A stretch of DNA of 64,000 nt from Gonatopus flavifemur (GCA_018340375.1 JAFFJZ010000007.1:22728001-22792000), one strand, 5' to 3'; positions 1 through 9,889 are shown, numbered from the stretch's first letter. The notes: generated by a model from the letters alone, not told the origin. Numbers and translations are program-made.

Positions 1-1696
1 AATTTATATATAATTATGTAAAAATTCTATATAAACAATATTGAATTATATACAATTTATATATGATTGAAAAAATTGTCCACATGCACTCTGAAAAAAG
101 GCTGCTTCCTGCAATCGGATTCTTCTTACCACAAGTGGAAATTCCATTCAATATTCCATCAAACAGATGTCAGATTCGCCGAAGAAGAATTTCTACTTAT
201 GGCTAATATGCTTGTGAGAAGAAGATGTTAGATTGCATGAATAAGACATTTTGGTTCTTTGTAAGAAGAAGCTTTGTGATCATTTTGAGGGACTCCAAAA
301 TTTGTTCATCTTCAAAATGTCTTGAATCAAAACGTTTCTGACACCTCCAAAAACAAAATGGGTCCGACCTGTGTCTGTTTGTCAACAAATAACCGAATTG
401 AAATTCATTGTCATGAACCGATTGTTTTCATCACATTTAGGGTTGATTCCCGTGTAGGTTACATCTCACTTGGTTGGGATGATTCCCGTAGAAGTCGAAT
501 AATATGGTGGAAATTTCAAATAAGTCAAGTGTTAAGATTAATAATGTTGATGATGATGATAATAATAACAACAACACGAATATTGTCTAGATTTCAAAAT
601 GTTTTAAGAGTGAGGAAATCTAATAATCGCATAGAATCTGTTGAAATTAAGAATTTTTCTCTAAGAAATGCCCAAAGTGTTTGAAATTTCCATGTACAAG
701 CTGTACCAATATCTGTCATATAACTGTGTTTTTTCCTAACCAATATAAATCGGTTGATAACGCTCGTCTATTCCTTAAAGTTGTCGAAGATTGCTAATTG
801 AACCTCAAAATTCCTCAAATGCTCCTTTGATTGCAGTTTTATAAGATCATCTCAGAACTCTCCTTAACAGCAAAATGCTGAGCAAATATCCAGCGGTTCA
901 TTGAAAACATACAACAGTTTGAAGCAATTTGCCGGGATGTTGCGTTGCCAAATGCGCAACAATATGTTGTAAATCTAGGATTTTAGCTTGAGGTGTTATC
1001 GTGTTGCTAGGAAGTTGCTCGGTTTCATGAAACTCTTAGTCACATGCGTAGCAAATTTCCAGCAAATTTACGTGAACTTGATAAACAACGTAAGAGCAAC
1101 GGTGGCACAGCAACTTTTGTTGTATGGGCTCTACCTGTTTAGAACTTTCGCTCAAAAACTGATCAAAAAGTTGTAGAGGGCTCCGCGTGTAAGTTGGTCT
1201 ATTGATTTTGTGAAATGAATAATTTAATGCGGAAATTCAAAATGATCGATGAGGAAATGAAAATTAATAACCAATAACACTATTACATCTATAAACTTAC
1301 AATCCATACGGAATCACCCTCTGCAACGATAATATTTTGAGGTTCTGACTCGGCCAACTGGATGAAATCGCCACCTGAATTTTTGAGAGATTTCTTGGTC
1401 ACATTGTGAACCGGGAAGAATGTACGAGTCAGAGGGATTTGGGTTATTTATTCGGATCATTTTGAAGAATGTAAATTGATTGAAAGTTCGGCACAAGTTA
1501 AGTTTTTCAAATGTACAATTTATCAACAAGTTGAAATCAGGTATTCTCAAATTACATAAGGTGTCCAAATATTCAATTATAATATATTATGTAAGAACAG
1601 TTATCTCCTGGAAAGATGTGTTTTGTTAAAGGTCCATATGATGACAGATTCTTAATCGGAAGCACTAACCAATCATTAGTCTTCTCAATCCAATAA
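1..1696. other. AT-rich non-coding stretch
   Basis: No gene recognised. The first 65 bases are a run of TATATA-type palindromes of a kind that recurs elsewhere in the window (about 10340-10385, 18180-18250, 31760-31905, 61560-61610). The longest open frame here (322-684, plus) has no domain, signal peptide or splice context and looks like chance. Around 890-1180 there are loose CAACA/TGTTG words but no clean repeat unit. Confidence 0.6.
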
Positions 1697-1764
1697 CCAG
1701 GGAAAAAAAAATTCCATATATGTAACCATATATGGATTCATATATGCATTCATATATGATCATA

Positions 1765-1800
1765 CGAGGGTGGATTGATAAGTTTCCGGCCTGACCAAGA
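1765..1800 (+). repeat. Mariner left terminal inverted repeat
   Basis: It begins CGAGGGTGGATTGATAAG and is the exact reverse complement of 3022-3057 over all 36 bases. It is followed directly by GATGGCGC, a motif often found just inside mariner ends. Confidence 0.95.
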
Positions 1801-1942
1801 GATGGCGCCACTAGGCCTACCTTGAGGTGGCGTTCTATAGTACCATCCTTAGATAGCTTGTAGCTATAGTTTCAGTCCGATCGCCATGTTAGTTTAGTTT
1901 TGAGAGCACGCTGACCAAGACGCCTCTGTGTTTTTCGTAAAA

Positions 1943-2992
1943 ATGGAAAAGCTGGAAAATCGTGCTGTCATCAAATACTTTTATTTGAAGGGGTTAATGC
2001 CGAAGGAAATTAAAGAAGAGATGGACTCAACACTGGGGACATCCTCCCCATCATATTCAACCGTTAAGCAGTGGGTTTCCGAGTTTAAAAAGGGTCGTGT
2101 GAGCACCTCTGATGAGCCTCGCTCAGGACGCCCCATTGAGGTCACAACTCCAGATATGATCGAAAAAATCCATCAAATAGTGCTGAAAGATCGCAGATTA
2201 AAAGTTCGTGAGATAGCTGAGACCTGTAAGATGTCATATGAACGTGTACAAAATATTTTGCACCAACATTTGTATATGGAAAAGCTCTGTGCAAGATGGG
2301 TGCCGCGTTTGCTAACAGTCGACCAAAAATTGATTCGAAAGAACATTTCTACCGCCAATTTGGCGTTGTATAAGCGTAATCCAAGCGAATTTTTGCGTCG
2401 ATTCGTAACCGTTGACGAAACTTGGGTCCACCACTACACTCCTGAAACCAAAGAACAGTCTAAACAGTGGATTGGACCAGGGGAACCAACTCCAAAGAAG
2501 GCAAAAACAATTTTTTCGGCGAACAAGGTTATGGCTACTGTTTTTTGGGATGCAAGAGGGATTATATACATTGATTACCTTGAAAAGGGTAAAACTATCA
2601 CTGGTCAATACTACGCAGACTTATTGCAACGTTTGAGCCACGAAGTGAAAATTAAACGACCTCATCTGGTGAAGAAAAAAATCTTGTTTCATCACGATAA
2701 CGCACCAGCGCACACGTCAATCGTTGCGATGGCTAAAATCAACGATCTGAAGTTTGAATCAATGCCACACCCTCCCTACTCTCCAGACCTAGCCCCGAGT
2801 GACTATTATCTGTTTCCTAACCTCAAAAAATGGCTTGGCGTTAAGAGATTTGCGGACAATGAAGAAGTAATCGAAGCTGTAAATGGGTATTTTGAGGAGC
2901 TTGACGAATCAGTCTATAGAGATGGCATTACTAGACTCGAACACCGCTATGAGAAATGTATCAGCCTTGGAGGAGATTATGTTGAGAAATAA
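1943..2992 (+). CDS. Mariner transposase, intact
   Basis: A 349-residue cut-and-paste transposase acting in the nucleus on the element's own terminal repeats. I chose the ATG at 1943 because it gives the normal mariner start (MEK...), whereas the frame is open slightly further upstream only through a GTG. The N-terminal half (about residues 1-120) is the paired helix-turn-helix DNA-binding region. WVPRLL at 119-124 is the family's WVPHEL-type motif. The catalytic triad is complete: Asp158 in VTVDETW, Asp252 in HHDNAPAH, and Asp287 in YSPDLAPSD, with exactly 34 residues between the last two, the D,D34D signature of mariner. The C-terminus (GGDYVEK) is also typical. There are no stops or frameshifts. 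Best fit is the irritans-like group; the subgroup is less certain. Confidence 0.96.
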   Translation: MEKLENRAVIKYFYLKGLMPKEIKEEMDSTLGTSSPSYSTVKQWVSEFKKGRVSTSDEPRSGRPIEVTTPDMIEKIHQIVLKDRRLKVREIAETCKMSYERVQNILHQHLYMEKLCARWVPRLLTVDQKLIRKNISTANLALYKRNPSEFLRRFVTVDETWVHHYTPETKEQSKQWIGPGEPTPKKAKTIFSANKVMATVFWDARGIIYIDYLEKGKTITGQYYADLLQRLSHEVKIKRPHLVKKKILFHHDNAPAHTSIVAMAKINDLKFESMPHPPYSPDLAPSDYYLFPNLKKWLGVKRFADNEEVIEAVNGYFEELDESVYRDGITRLEHRYEKCISLGGDYVEK

Positions 2993-3021
2993 AAAAAAAA
3001 AATTCTTAAAAACGTTGTTTT

Positions 3022-3057
3022 TCTTGGTCAGGCCGGAAACTTATCAATCCACCCTCG
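3022..3057 (-). repeat. Mariner right terminal inverted repeat
   Basis: Perfect 36-base inverted match to 1765-1800, ending ...CCACCCTCG and followed by the duplicated TA at 3058-3059. Confidence 0.95.
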
Positions 3058-3442
3058 TATATGGATTTTGGCCATATATGTTCATATATGGTCATATATG
3101 AAAGTGGGGAATTTATCAGCATTGATCTCACTTCTCTCTTCTTTGGTTTTTCATCACATTCCATGTAAAATTGTGACATTTTTTTGTCCATATATGGATG
3201 TATATGATAATGTATGATTGAATATGATCACATATGGTCATATACAGTCTCATTCATACATGGTCATATATGGCCAAAATCCATATATGCTCATATATGA
3301 TCTCATATATGTTTATATATGTTCATATGTATTTCATATATGTTCATATATGATTCATATATGATTCATATACGCTCATATACGACCATATATGAATTAT
3401 TTTTTCCCGGGAAGCATGTATGTGAGAATTGAATCCCATAGT

Positions 3443-3919
3443 TTAACAAAATCTCAGAATGAAATAATACTCATTATCTGGACGGCGAAATATATGATAT
3501 ATTTCCATGAATGTAGAGTGAATTCCATCGTTTGACCCACATACAATGAAATATCCCCTTTTATATAAATATTCATTGAGTTTCAACCATTTCATGGATA
3601 AAGCAACATCATTAGAAGAAAATGATGAACATTGTTTGAAAGAACTGTAATTTCCCAAATCTTTGATCACTCTTTCCTTACAAGGGCCATATTCACGTTT
3701 ATTCTGTGCTGATTTAGATGTCATGAAATCACGTGCTGATAAAATTTGATTCTTTGTAGCTAATGTTAACGGGGCATTTCTATGATTCTTACCATTTTTT
3801 GCATGCGGAAGGAGAGTACGATGCTTTGCCTCAATACGCATACACCATAACAGTACAAGAGGTCCTGATTTCAGTAATACATCAGGGTAATGGAGTAAGA
3901 AATTATGCTTGGGCTCCAA
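3443..3919 (-). pseudogene. Fragment of a transposon-type ORF
   Basis: An open frame of about 158 codons on the minus strand. The first in-frame codon is TTG, and a TAA lies two codons upstream, so there is no proper start. The beginning reads EPKHNFLLHYPDVLLKSGPL, then LLWCMRIEAKHR and NAPLTLATKNQ. I recall this pattern (KHHFLLHYP...GP...W.MR.E.KHR) from repeated uncharacterised proteins linked to mobile DNA in insect and other animal genomes, but I cannot name the superfamily. The rest of the frame shows no domain. It lies immediately beyond the CATATATG foldback, consistent with an old insertion debris field. Treat as a decayed fragment; the family link is from memory and needs a search. 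Confidence 0.4.
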
Positions 3920-4025
3920 TTTTTAATTAGGAAACTGCTTCATCCGTAATTTCAAACATGATGTAATCAGATGTGTCATCATGTGATAGTTTCCAATTTC
4001 TATAGTTCTGTATAAAATGAGATCT

Positions 4026-4520
4026 CTGGTGAAAATGGAAGCAGAAAGGAAAAGCAAATGAAGCGTATGCTGGAAAGTAACAGAAAAGTTAATGAAAAGT
4101 ATACGGAGCCTCAACGAAAGGTGTAAGAAGAGTATGTGAAGCGGGAATTGGAACAAACAAGGCGTATACAATCGAAAGAAAAAAAATTAAACTTCTTTGC
4201 GGGAATCGAACTAGGGACTTTCACCATAGTGTAAGAGGGTTTTATCAACTCAGCTATGGACCGCCGTTGGCATTGCCTGCTTAAAAACATTATTTGAACT
4301 TAGAATAGATATAATTCGCACACGCTTGATGTAACCTACAGTTACGTCACATGAAGCGTGTTTAAAACGGGATCAAAAGCTTATGGAGCGTATATGGAAC
4401 GTATGATTCCATCACTTTACAGCAAACGAGCATTACACGCTCCAGGAAGAGGGAATTGAAACATTTTCCGCTTCGTATGCGCTTCCGTCGCGTTTTGTCT
4501 ATACGCTTCATTTTCGCCAG
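4026..4520. mobile_element. Foldback element with GAAGCGTAT repeats
   Basis: The ends are inverted: CTGGTGAAAATGGAAG at the left (4026) against CATTTTCGCCAG at the right (ending 4520). Copies of GAAGCGTAT(G/A)C and their inverses (TATACGCTTC, CGCTTCGTATGC) are scattered inside both arms. A tRNA-like segment sits in the middle (4197-4267). No coding frame is convincing and no target duplication is clear. Confidence 0.45.
4197..4267 (-). other. tRNA-like sequence, degenerate
   Basis: On the minus strand, TAGCTGAGTTGA (box A-like, 4245-4256) is followed 30-odd bases later by AGTTCGATTCC (box B-like, about 4202-4212), the spacing of an internal Pol III promoter. The acceptor and T stems do not pair properly, so this is not a working tRNA gene. 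It could be a tRNA-derived SINE head or a decayed tRNA copy. Confidence 0.45.
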
Positions 4521-5254
4521 GGATCCGTTAATTGAGGAAGCATCAAAAACCATTCTTATACAGGATCATCAGCAAGAATGACATCCCCTAATATTAGAGG
4601 TAAATATTTGATCAAAGTCATCAACGAAAGTGCGGTCAATCTTTCCCTTGCAGTGTTCACAATACTATGAAGTTGACAGAATATATAAATTACATACAAT
4701 TTGAAATCCACTAAGGAAAAGAGGATTGTGAGTTATGTCAAGTGGATAATATTCTTCAGTTCAAATTGAGTATTCTTGGACTCAGTATGTGATAATTTTA
4801 TCGGAACTGATTCTTCTTGATACAAGAAGGATAGTATCTCGCGCAAGAAGAATGAACCGAAGAAGCCGAACTACTTGCGAGAAACATATTATTTTTTAGA
4901 GTGTGGGTAAAAATAATGTAAGAAAAACCTAACTACGTGCAGAAATATCGTATCCAATGTCCTCCTCCTCCTCTTCGCACTTCATATTACGCCTCCAAGA
5001 AACGCTCCTGTTGTACCTCCTTGTCTTTTTATCATTTCTCTAAACGAATGTACTTATACTTTACATGAATTCAAATTATTGATGAGCTGTAAAAAGAAAC
5101 AGTGTCAAGATTCTATACAGCAGTGTACTTTAAAATTCGGCATCACATAATTCCAATTGTTAGTAGATCACAATTTTTAGATTATTTTTAGTTCTTAACC
5201 ACCGTGAGATTGAGGAGTTGTTGAGAGAATCTCAATCGAATAACAGAATACTCA
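4521..5254. other. Non-coding stretch
   Basis: No gene seen. It contains TTCTTCTTG/CAAGAAG inverted words around 4800-4890 and a pyrimidine-rich run near 4960-5040. No clean element boundaries were found. Confidence 0.5.
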
Positions 5255-5362
5255 ACTGTTAAAGACCCAAAATCGTGTAGTACATTATTCAAACGATGAT
5301 CTCAATTCTAAGGATTTGAATTTCCGTATCGTTTATATAAACGATTCAAACTTCAAGAACAT
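5255..5362 (+). repeat. Dispersed repeat, AAACGATTCAAACTT family, copy 1
   Basis: It runs from GTTAAAGACCCAAAATCG to TTTATATAAACGATTCAAAC...AAGAACAT. The same order of blocks is seen at 54447-54568. Related, partly inverted sequence is at 43429-43640 and 63370-63440. In the better-preserved copies the TTTGAATCGTTTA motif forms terminal inverted repeats. Confidence 0.55.
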
Positions 5363-5467
5363 CATTCGGTGTTGACCCCTTCTAACACCGTCGATTCTTT
5401 ATAGTGCATAAGTTATACCTAATGAATAGTAAAACTTACTTCCATCCTGAATGTAAGCTTATTTTAA

Positions 5468-5674
5468 CCCTCAGTTATCTCACGTATTTTCATTAGCCTT
5501 TCATTTCACACTGCCTTCAATTAAATTCAGCTTTTTCAAAGATCAAAAATATACTACGATTCTCAAATTTGATCCCTGTACTTGGTTCAAATTGTAACTG
5601 TTCACCCCTATAAATAGGAGATCAAATTTCGAAAATCCTTTCTTCCCTTTAGGCCTCATTGGGGTAACTGAGGG
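5468..5674. mobile_element. TTAA-flanked miniature element (piggyBac-type)
   Basis: A 207-bp element starting CCCTCAGTTA and ending TAACTGAGGG, with exactly TTAA on each side (5464-5467 and 5675-5678). A CCC start and a TTAA target are the hallmarks of piggyBac insertions. There is no coding capacity inside, so it would be a non-autonomous copy. Confidence 0.7.
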
Positions 5675-5678
5675 TTAA

Positions 5679-5929
5679 GATGTAGTAAAAACCACCCTTC
5701 TTCTGTCTAAAAGTACTAAAACCAAATGCAGGCACAATGAAAGAAACTAAATTCCGATCAATTTTTCAAGTAAGATATAGTCGGAAGTTTTACAATGGTC
5801 CTAGCAATGTTCTTTAAAAAAAAAATGTCAGCACAGAGAATCTTTAATACAAAGCAACCTTAGTGACTCTCGAACGTTGCATATGCATTATGAATATCTA
5901 GGTATACTATGAACAAGTACCCATGCAGG
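5679..5929. other. Short non-coding gap
   Basis: AT-rich sequence between two repeats; nothing recognisable in it. Confidence 0.5.
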
Positions 5930-6800
5930 TATTGCCAAGACTGAAAAAAAACCCAAGTTTGTCCCAAGATTGGCACATGTATCAGAAACAAACCTCCGTG
6001 AAGAACAATTGGATCAATATTGTTCCATGATTGTCCCGTTGTTCCCAATGTATAGTCAGTTATGGTACATTTGTTAATATTTTTGAAATGGTCACTACAT
6101 TTGGTACAAGCTTGGCACAAGTGTAAAAATCGAGCATTCGTTGAAAACAATTGTGCCAATATTGCCCACATCAGTGGCACAATGTTTATAAATTTATAAA
6201 GTTATAACTATTGGGGCAACCTCGGACGAAGGCTGGCCACTCTAGAGCAGGCTCGGTTCAGGCCGGGGCCGATAGTCATGCTCATTAGGGATGATATACA
6301 CGTGAAGATAAACCATCAGTTTTTCGGGTGACTCGGGGGATTCCAATGCTGGATTCCGTACGGGATCAGATTATTATAAGATTTATGTTATGGTATTTCA
6401 GTAAGATCTTATTAGTTCAGTTTGAGCATAATTCAACAACAGAATCAAAATTGATTGAAATATCAAAGAACGCAAATTTGCCAATGATCATACAAGCTTG
6501 TCCCAGTCTTGTCACATTTTTTCTATCGTCTTGAGATAATTCATGTACGGTATTCTGAGGGAGAAAGTCATGAACTGAAATATGAATAAATTACTTTTTT
6601 CATCCATATCTGCGATCAAAGCAGCGTTGGTTGATGCTTGGTAAATGAATTGAACTGGGCCTGGCAAAACCACTGGCCCAAGCTTGTCCTGATCTTATCA
6701 TTCCCAAGCCTGGGCCAAGTTCGGTAAATTGTTCAGGACAAGTCTCGGCAGGTATTGTGCGGATTGTGCCAGGCTTGGTCCATCATTGGGCCATTGGTCC
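5930..6800. repeat. Cluster of degenerate TTGGCACA/CTTGTCC words
   Basis: Many short related words occur in both orientations: CCAAGTTTGTCCCAAG, TTGGCACATG, ATTGTGCC, CAAGCTTGTCC, CCAAGCCTGGGCCAAG, TTGTGCCAGGCTTGG. They crowd both ends (5940-6180 and 6470-6800) around a less repetitive centre, as in subterminal repeat arrays of foldback DNA elements. I could not fix exact ends or a target duplication. Confidence 0.4.
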
Positions 6801-7433
6801 ATACACACATGGGTACAGTATATATTCAATGTTCGGGTGTAAATTGAGAATTCTCATTGAGTTAAAAAAAAACTGATTGAAGAACACATAAGAAGAAATG
6901 TCTACTTCACTTCTGAACATTTCTTTTTTGTAATTTCTTCAAGTAGAAGTGTTCACAGTGGCAACATCAAGACCTAACACACTTCATAGGTTATTCATCG
7001 TGAGAAGAAAATTCGAAAAAAAAAATCTCGAAAGGAACAGAATTGTATAATTACAAAAAAATGTATCCTATGAGGCATAGAGACGCATTGGTGCACGCGT
7101 AATGGTGAAATCATATACATACAGAACTTTTCAAAAATAATGATACCGTTAAATTTACCAAAATGTTCAATGAAAGAATAGTACCTTGTTGACCGATATT
7201 TGAAATTCTAATGGATATCATTCAACATCAGAGAGAGTGTAATAAACTGTCCACGTAACTATGAAAACAGCAAGTTAACATAGGAAGAATCACCAGATCG
7301 CGATATTATTCCTCAACTCCTATTCTAGAGTTACGATGAGAGTCAGAACGAATGGTAATTAACTCCATACACTTCGCTCCAAAAAGTGTGTCGTAATGAA
7401 TTCTTATTTGAATCCAAGTATATTTTGTTGATT
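6801..7433. other. Non-coding stretch
   Basis: AT-rich, no gene seen. An imperfect inverted pair (AGAAGAAATGTCTACTTC against a related copy) lies near 6890-6955. Confidence 0.5.
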
Positions 7434-7441
7434 CAAAGGAT

Positions 7442-7681
7442 CAGAGGCGGACTTTGGTTTTTGCCGCCCCTGCGCCATCTAGCTTGCCGCCCCTTATATG
7501 GCAGCAAAAATTAATTTTTCACGAAAATATTCATTACTAGAAATTTTTTTTTACTGATTAGAATTTATTATTCCTCAAAATTATTTTTAAATTATTAAAA
7601 TTTTCAACCTCATTGCCGCCCTTTCACGGCCTGCCGCCCCTCCGCCATGGCGCCGTTGGCGCAGGCCATAGTCCGCTCCTG
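7442..7681. mobile_element. hAT miniature element with 8-bp duplication
   Basis: A 240-bp element with ends CAGAGGCGGACT and (inverted) AGTCCGCTCCTG. It is flanked by perfect 8-base direct repeats CAAAGGAT at 7434-7441 and 7682-7689. An 8-bp duplication and CAG...CTG ends are typical of hAT transposons. Just inside the ends lie GCCGCCCC words in both arms. It encodes nothing. Confidence 0.85.
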
Positions 7682-7689
7682 CAAAGGAT

Positions 7690-8481
7690 ATGTCAAATGT
7701 TTCGCTACCTATAACCGCAGATGTATTCGGACGAATAAAATTATTCCTCCGTGTATAATTTATATATATATATATAACCCATATATATTTCATACATTAT
7801 TTTCACCTAAGCTAATATCGTAACTTCCGTGTTACATGAAGATTTAAGATCAAGAGATCCCACAAAGTATGTTCCATTCCAGTCTCATGATTCAGTTTGA
7901 ATTTTCCAATATTTAATACGAAACACATGCGTTTTAGAAACATTGAATATTATGGCGAACTTATTGCCAACTTCTTACCTCGTTTCTTGTTGTTACTTCC
8001 ATAAAAGAAATGGAGCTTAACGCATTTGTATGATGAAGTTTGAAAGGTGTATTTTATGTAGCTCATCTTAATATGTAAGATTTATATGCGCCAGGGTAAA
8101 TTTAGGTAACTGTCATCATCAACATCGTTCGAAATCTTGATGGTTTGCCAATTTTAAAATCAGGAGGCGTTACAAACGACCATCGCAGAAGATTCTCATT
8201 AGAACGAAACATGTTGCAGATCACACATCCAACTTCAATGTTTACATTTGAGAAAGATATTACACGAGAGCGAGGAATATGAAGCTCTTTCATATACTTA
8301 GTATATGACTCTGCGGAGAATTATAGAGAGCGGGCACAATTCAAATCTTCCTTGTACTTTGATCAACAAGAAGAGAAGATTTGAACTTCGGATCCACCTG
8401 TTCAACTAGTTCATGATAATGGTGCTATTGTACAGTGCTCAACCTTGTTTTAATTTGTCACTGCCATGGAGTTACGTTTTG
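7690..8481. other. Non-coding stretch
   Basis: A TATATATATA run at 7760-7775; otherwise no gene or element boundary recognised. Confidence 0.5.
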
Positions 8482-8489
8482 GTTTCAAT

Positions 8490-9224
8490 TAGGGGTGTGC
8501 GGGTAGCACTTTTTATCGGGTCGGGTCGGGTTCGGGTATTTGTATTTCTTTTCGGGTCGGGTCAGGTCGGGTACCCGATTAAATCGGGTTTTCCAAGTCG
8601 GGTACCCGAATATAATAAAATCGCTTGAATTTAATATTTCCAACTTCTATTCGAAGTTGCCATTGCCGTTGATATTTTAAGGACAAATTGTCTTGAGCGA
8701 TTGTAGGAATAAGGGGATTTCATATGAATTCAATTCTAATATGAAGAATGCCATATTCACTACAAGTCTATTAGGGTTGTTACTTCATGTAATTGATTAT
8801 GCAGCGCATTAAGAAATCTCCAAATTGCTTCATGGAATGTTTATATTTATTTTTTAATTCAATGAAAAAATATTATCACATTTATATTTCATAAATAATA
8901 TATTATTTATTTTCGTATTTAGTAACCACAATATAGAATCTTGAACATCAATGAAAATAAATATTCTTCTTATAAATATCATTCTTTTTTCATATTTCTA
9001 AATTTGAATGGAGGAAGCACAACTCTTCCACATGCTTTGTCAGCAATCTTGATCGAGTTGCTGTCACAATATTTCCTGCTGAGGAAAACGTTTGCTATAT
9101 TTGAATTACCCGAATGTAATCGGGTACCCGAAAAACTCGGGTAATTGAAAAACCCGACCCGACGGGTACCCGACCCGACCCGACCCGATAAAAACCCGAT
9201 GACTCGGGTACCCGCACACCCCTA
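8490..9224 (-). mobile_element. hAT element, copy 1 (truncated, non-autonomous)
   Basis: A 735-bp element starting TAGGGGTGTGCGGGTA and ending with the inverse. It is flanked by perfect 8-base repeats GTTTCAAT (8482-8489 and 9225-9232). Both ends carry tandem CGGGT/ACCCG pentamers. The minus strand keeps the C-terminal end of a hAT transposase (8990-9094). It is nearly identical to the inverted copy at 24060-24789. The rest of the transposase is missing, so it would depend on a transposase made elsewhere. Confidence 0.9.
8990..9094 (-). pseudogene. hAT transposase C-terminal remnant
   Basis: Read on the minus strand, 34 codons encode TFSSAGNIVTATRSRL...HVEELCFLHSNL and end at a TGA. This is the hAT dimerisation-region signature (VFSxAGNIVxxxRxRL followed by xxLxFLxxN). 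An in-frame TAG lies directly upstream, so only the tail survives. The longer plus-strand frame over the same bases is its shadow. Confidence 0.8.
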
Positions 9225-9232
9225 GTTTCAAT

Positions 9233-9889
9233 GTTTCTCATTTGTGAGCTAAAGTACACTGAAAAAAAGTTGTGGAGCCACTCCGCAGTGGGGTTTGCAC
9301 TTCGCTGCGGGGTTGGGAAAGTAACGCAGAGTAATAGGATGGTACGGCTCAGAAAAACTGAAGGTTTTCCCGTTGATTTTTCGATTAGAAGTAATTAGCA
9401 AGTCTAGTTAAGATTCCAAATATCTTCATCAGGAAAGATCCCACAAAATGAATGATAAATTACACAGAACAGCAAACAACTTTTGTTCACCGTTGCCCAG
9501 GAGTGAAAACTATCTCAAAGAAATTTTTAAGTGCTCAATGCGAAAACAATATCAGATTGTGTGGATTCCCTAGTAAAAATTTGATGAGGCATCCCCTATT
9601 TTTAATAAGGTCCTGATCAGGCTAGAATCCGGAAATCGTGAATAAGGAAAATTTATGAGGCCATTACAAGGGACTTATCTGATTTCCTTGATAGGATTCT
9701 AATAGGATAGTAACGCAGAGGTACAATAGGGTTCGGATGAGATTTCCATAAAATCGAGCGGAATAGGGAAAACCGTAACGAAATCTGATGAGGACCTGAT
9801 AGGAAATCAGGCATGCCTCGTCAGGTCCTGGTATTTTCACATTCCAAATTTCTACTAGGGTTGGTTCAGTTTTACACAAAAATTCATAA
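9233..9889. other. Non-coding stretch with orphan CACTG end
   Basis: At 9257 TA is followed by CACTGAAAAAAAG, matching the left end of the CACTG foldback elements, but I found no right partner. At 9590-9830 several CCTGATCAGG/CAGGTCCTG words occur in both orientations. No gene. Confidence 0.45.

Larger units (their letters stand above)
1765..3057 (+). mobile_element. Complete mariner element (irritans-like)
   Basis: This 1293-bp Tc1/mariner element is flanked on both sides by TA (1763-1764 and 3058-3059), the expected target duplication. The terminal inverted repeats are 36 bases and match perfectly. A single uninterrupted transposase gene fills the middle, and an AATAAA-like run overlaps its stop codon. 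End sequence (CGAGGGTGGATTGATAAG and so on), length and encoded protein fit the irritans-type mariners of insects. Nothing visible in the sequence is broken, so it is either a young insertion or a potentially active copy. Confidence 0.95.
1697..3411. repeat. CATATATG foldback repeat, split by mariner
   Basis: The repeat is built from degenerate CATATATG palindromes separated by 1-4 bases. It begins with CCAGGGAAAAAAAATTC and ends with the inverted counterpart (AATTATTTTTTCCCGGG, ending 3411), so the outer ends are inverted repeats. The units lie at 1715-1764 and 3058-3396. An internal inverted pair (about 3060-3080 against 3264-3287, core TTTTGGCCATATATG) adds to the foldback structure. The mariner at 1765-3057 inserted at a TA inside a CATATATG unit; without it the repeat would be roughly 420 bases. 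Confidence 0.7.

Noticed and set aside
322..684. 120-codon plus-strand open frame
   Set aside because: No domain, no splice context and AT-driven codon use; chance frame in non-coding DNA.
2173..2636. Several minus- and plus-strand frames inside the mariner
   Set aside because: Shadows of the transposase reading frame at 1943-2992.
3192..3396. CRISPR-like array of CATATATG units
   Set aside because: Units are 8-bp palindromes with 1-4-base spacers in a eukaryotic genome; a foldback repeat, not a CRISPR.
4197..4267. Functional tRNA gene
   Set aside because: Box A and box B are present but acceptor and T stems do not pair; kept only as tRNA-like.
8941..9144. 67-codon plus-strand ORF, with a near-identical one at 24140-24343 on the minus strand
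   Set aside because: They are the wrong-strand shadows of the hAT transposase tail; apparent conservation comes from the element copies.
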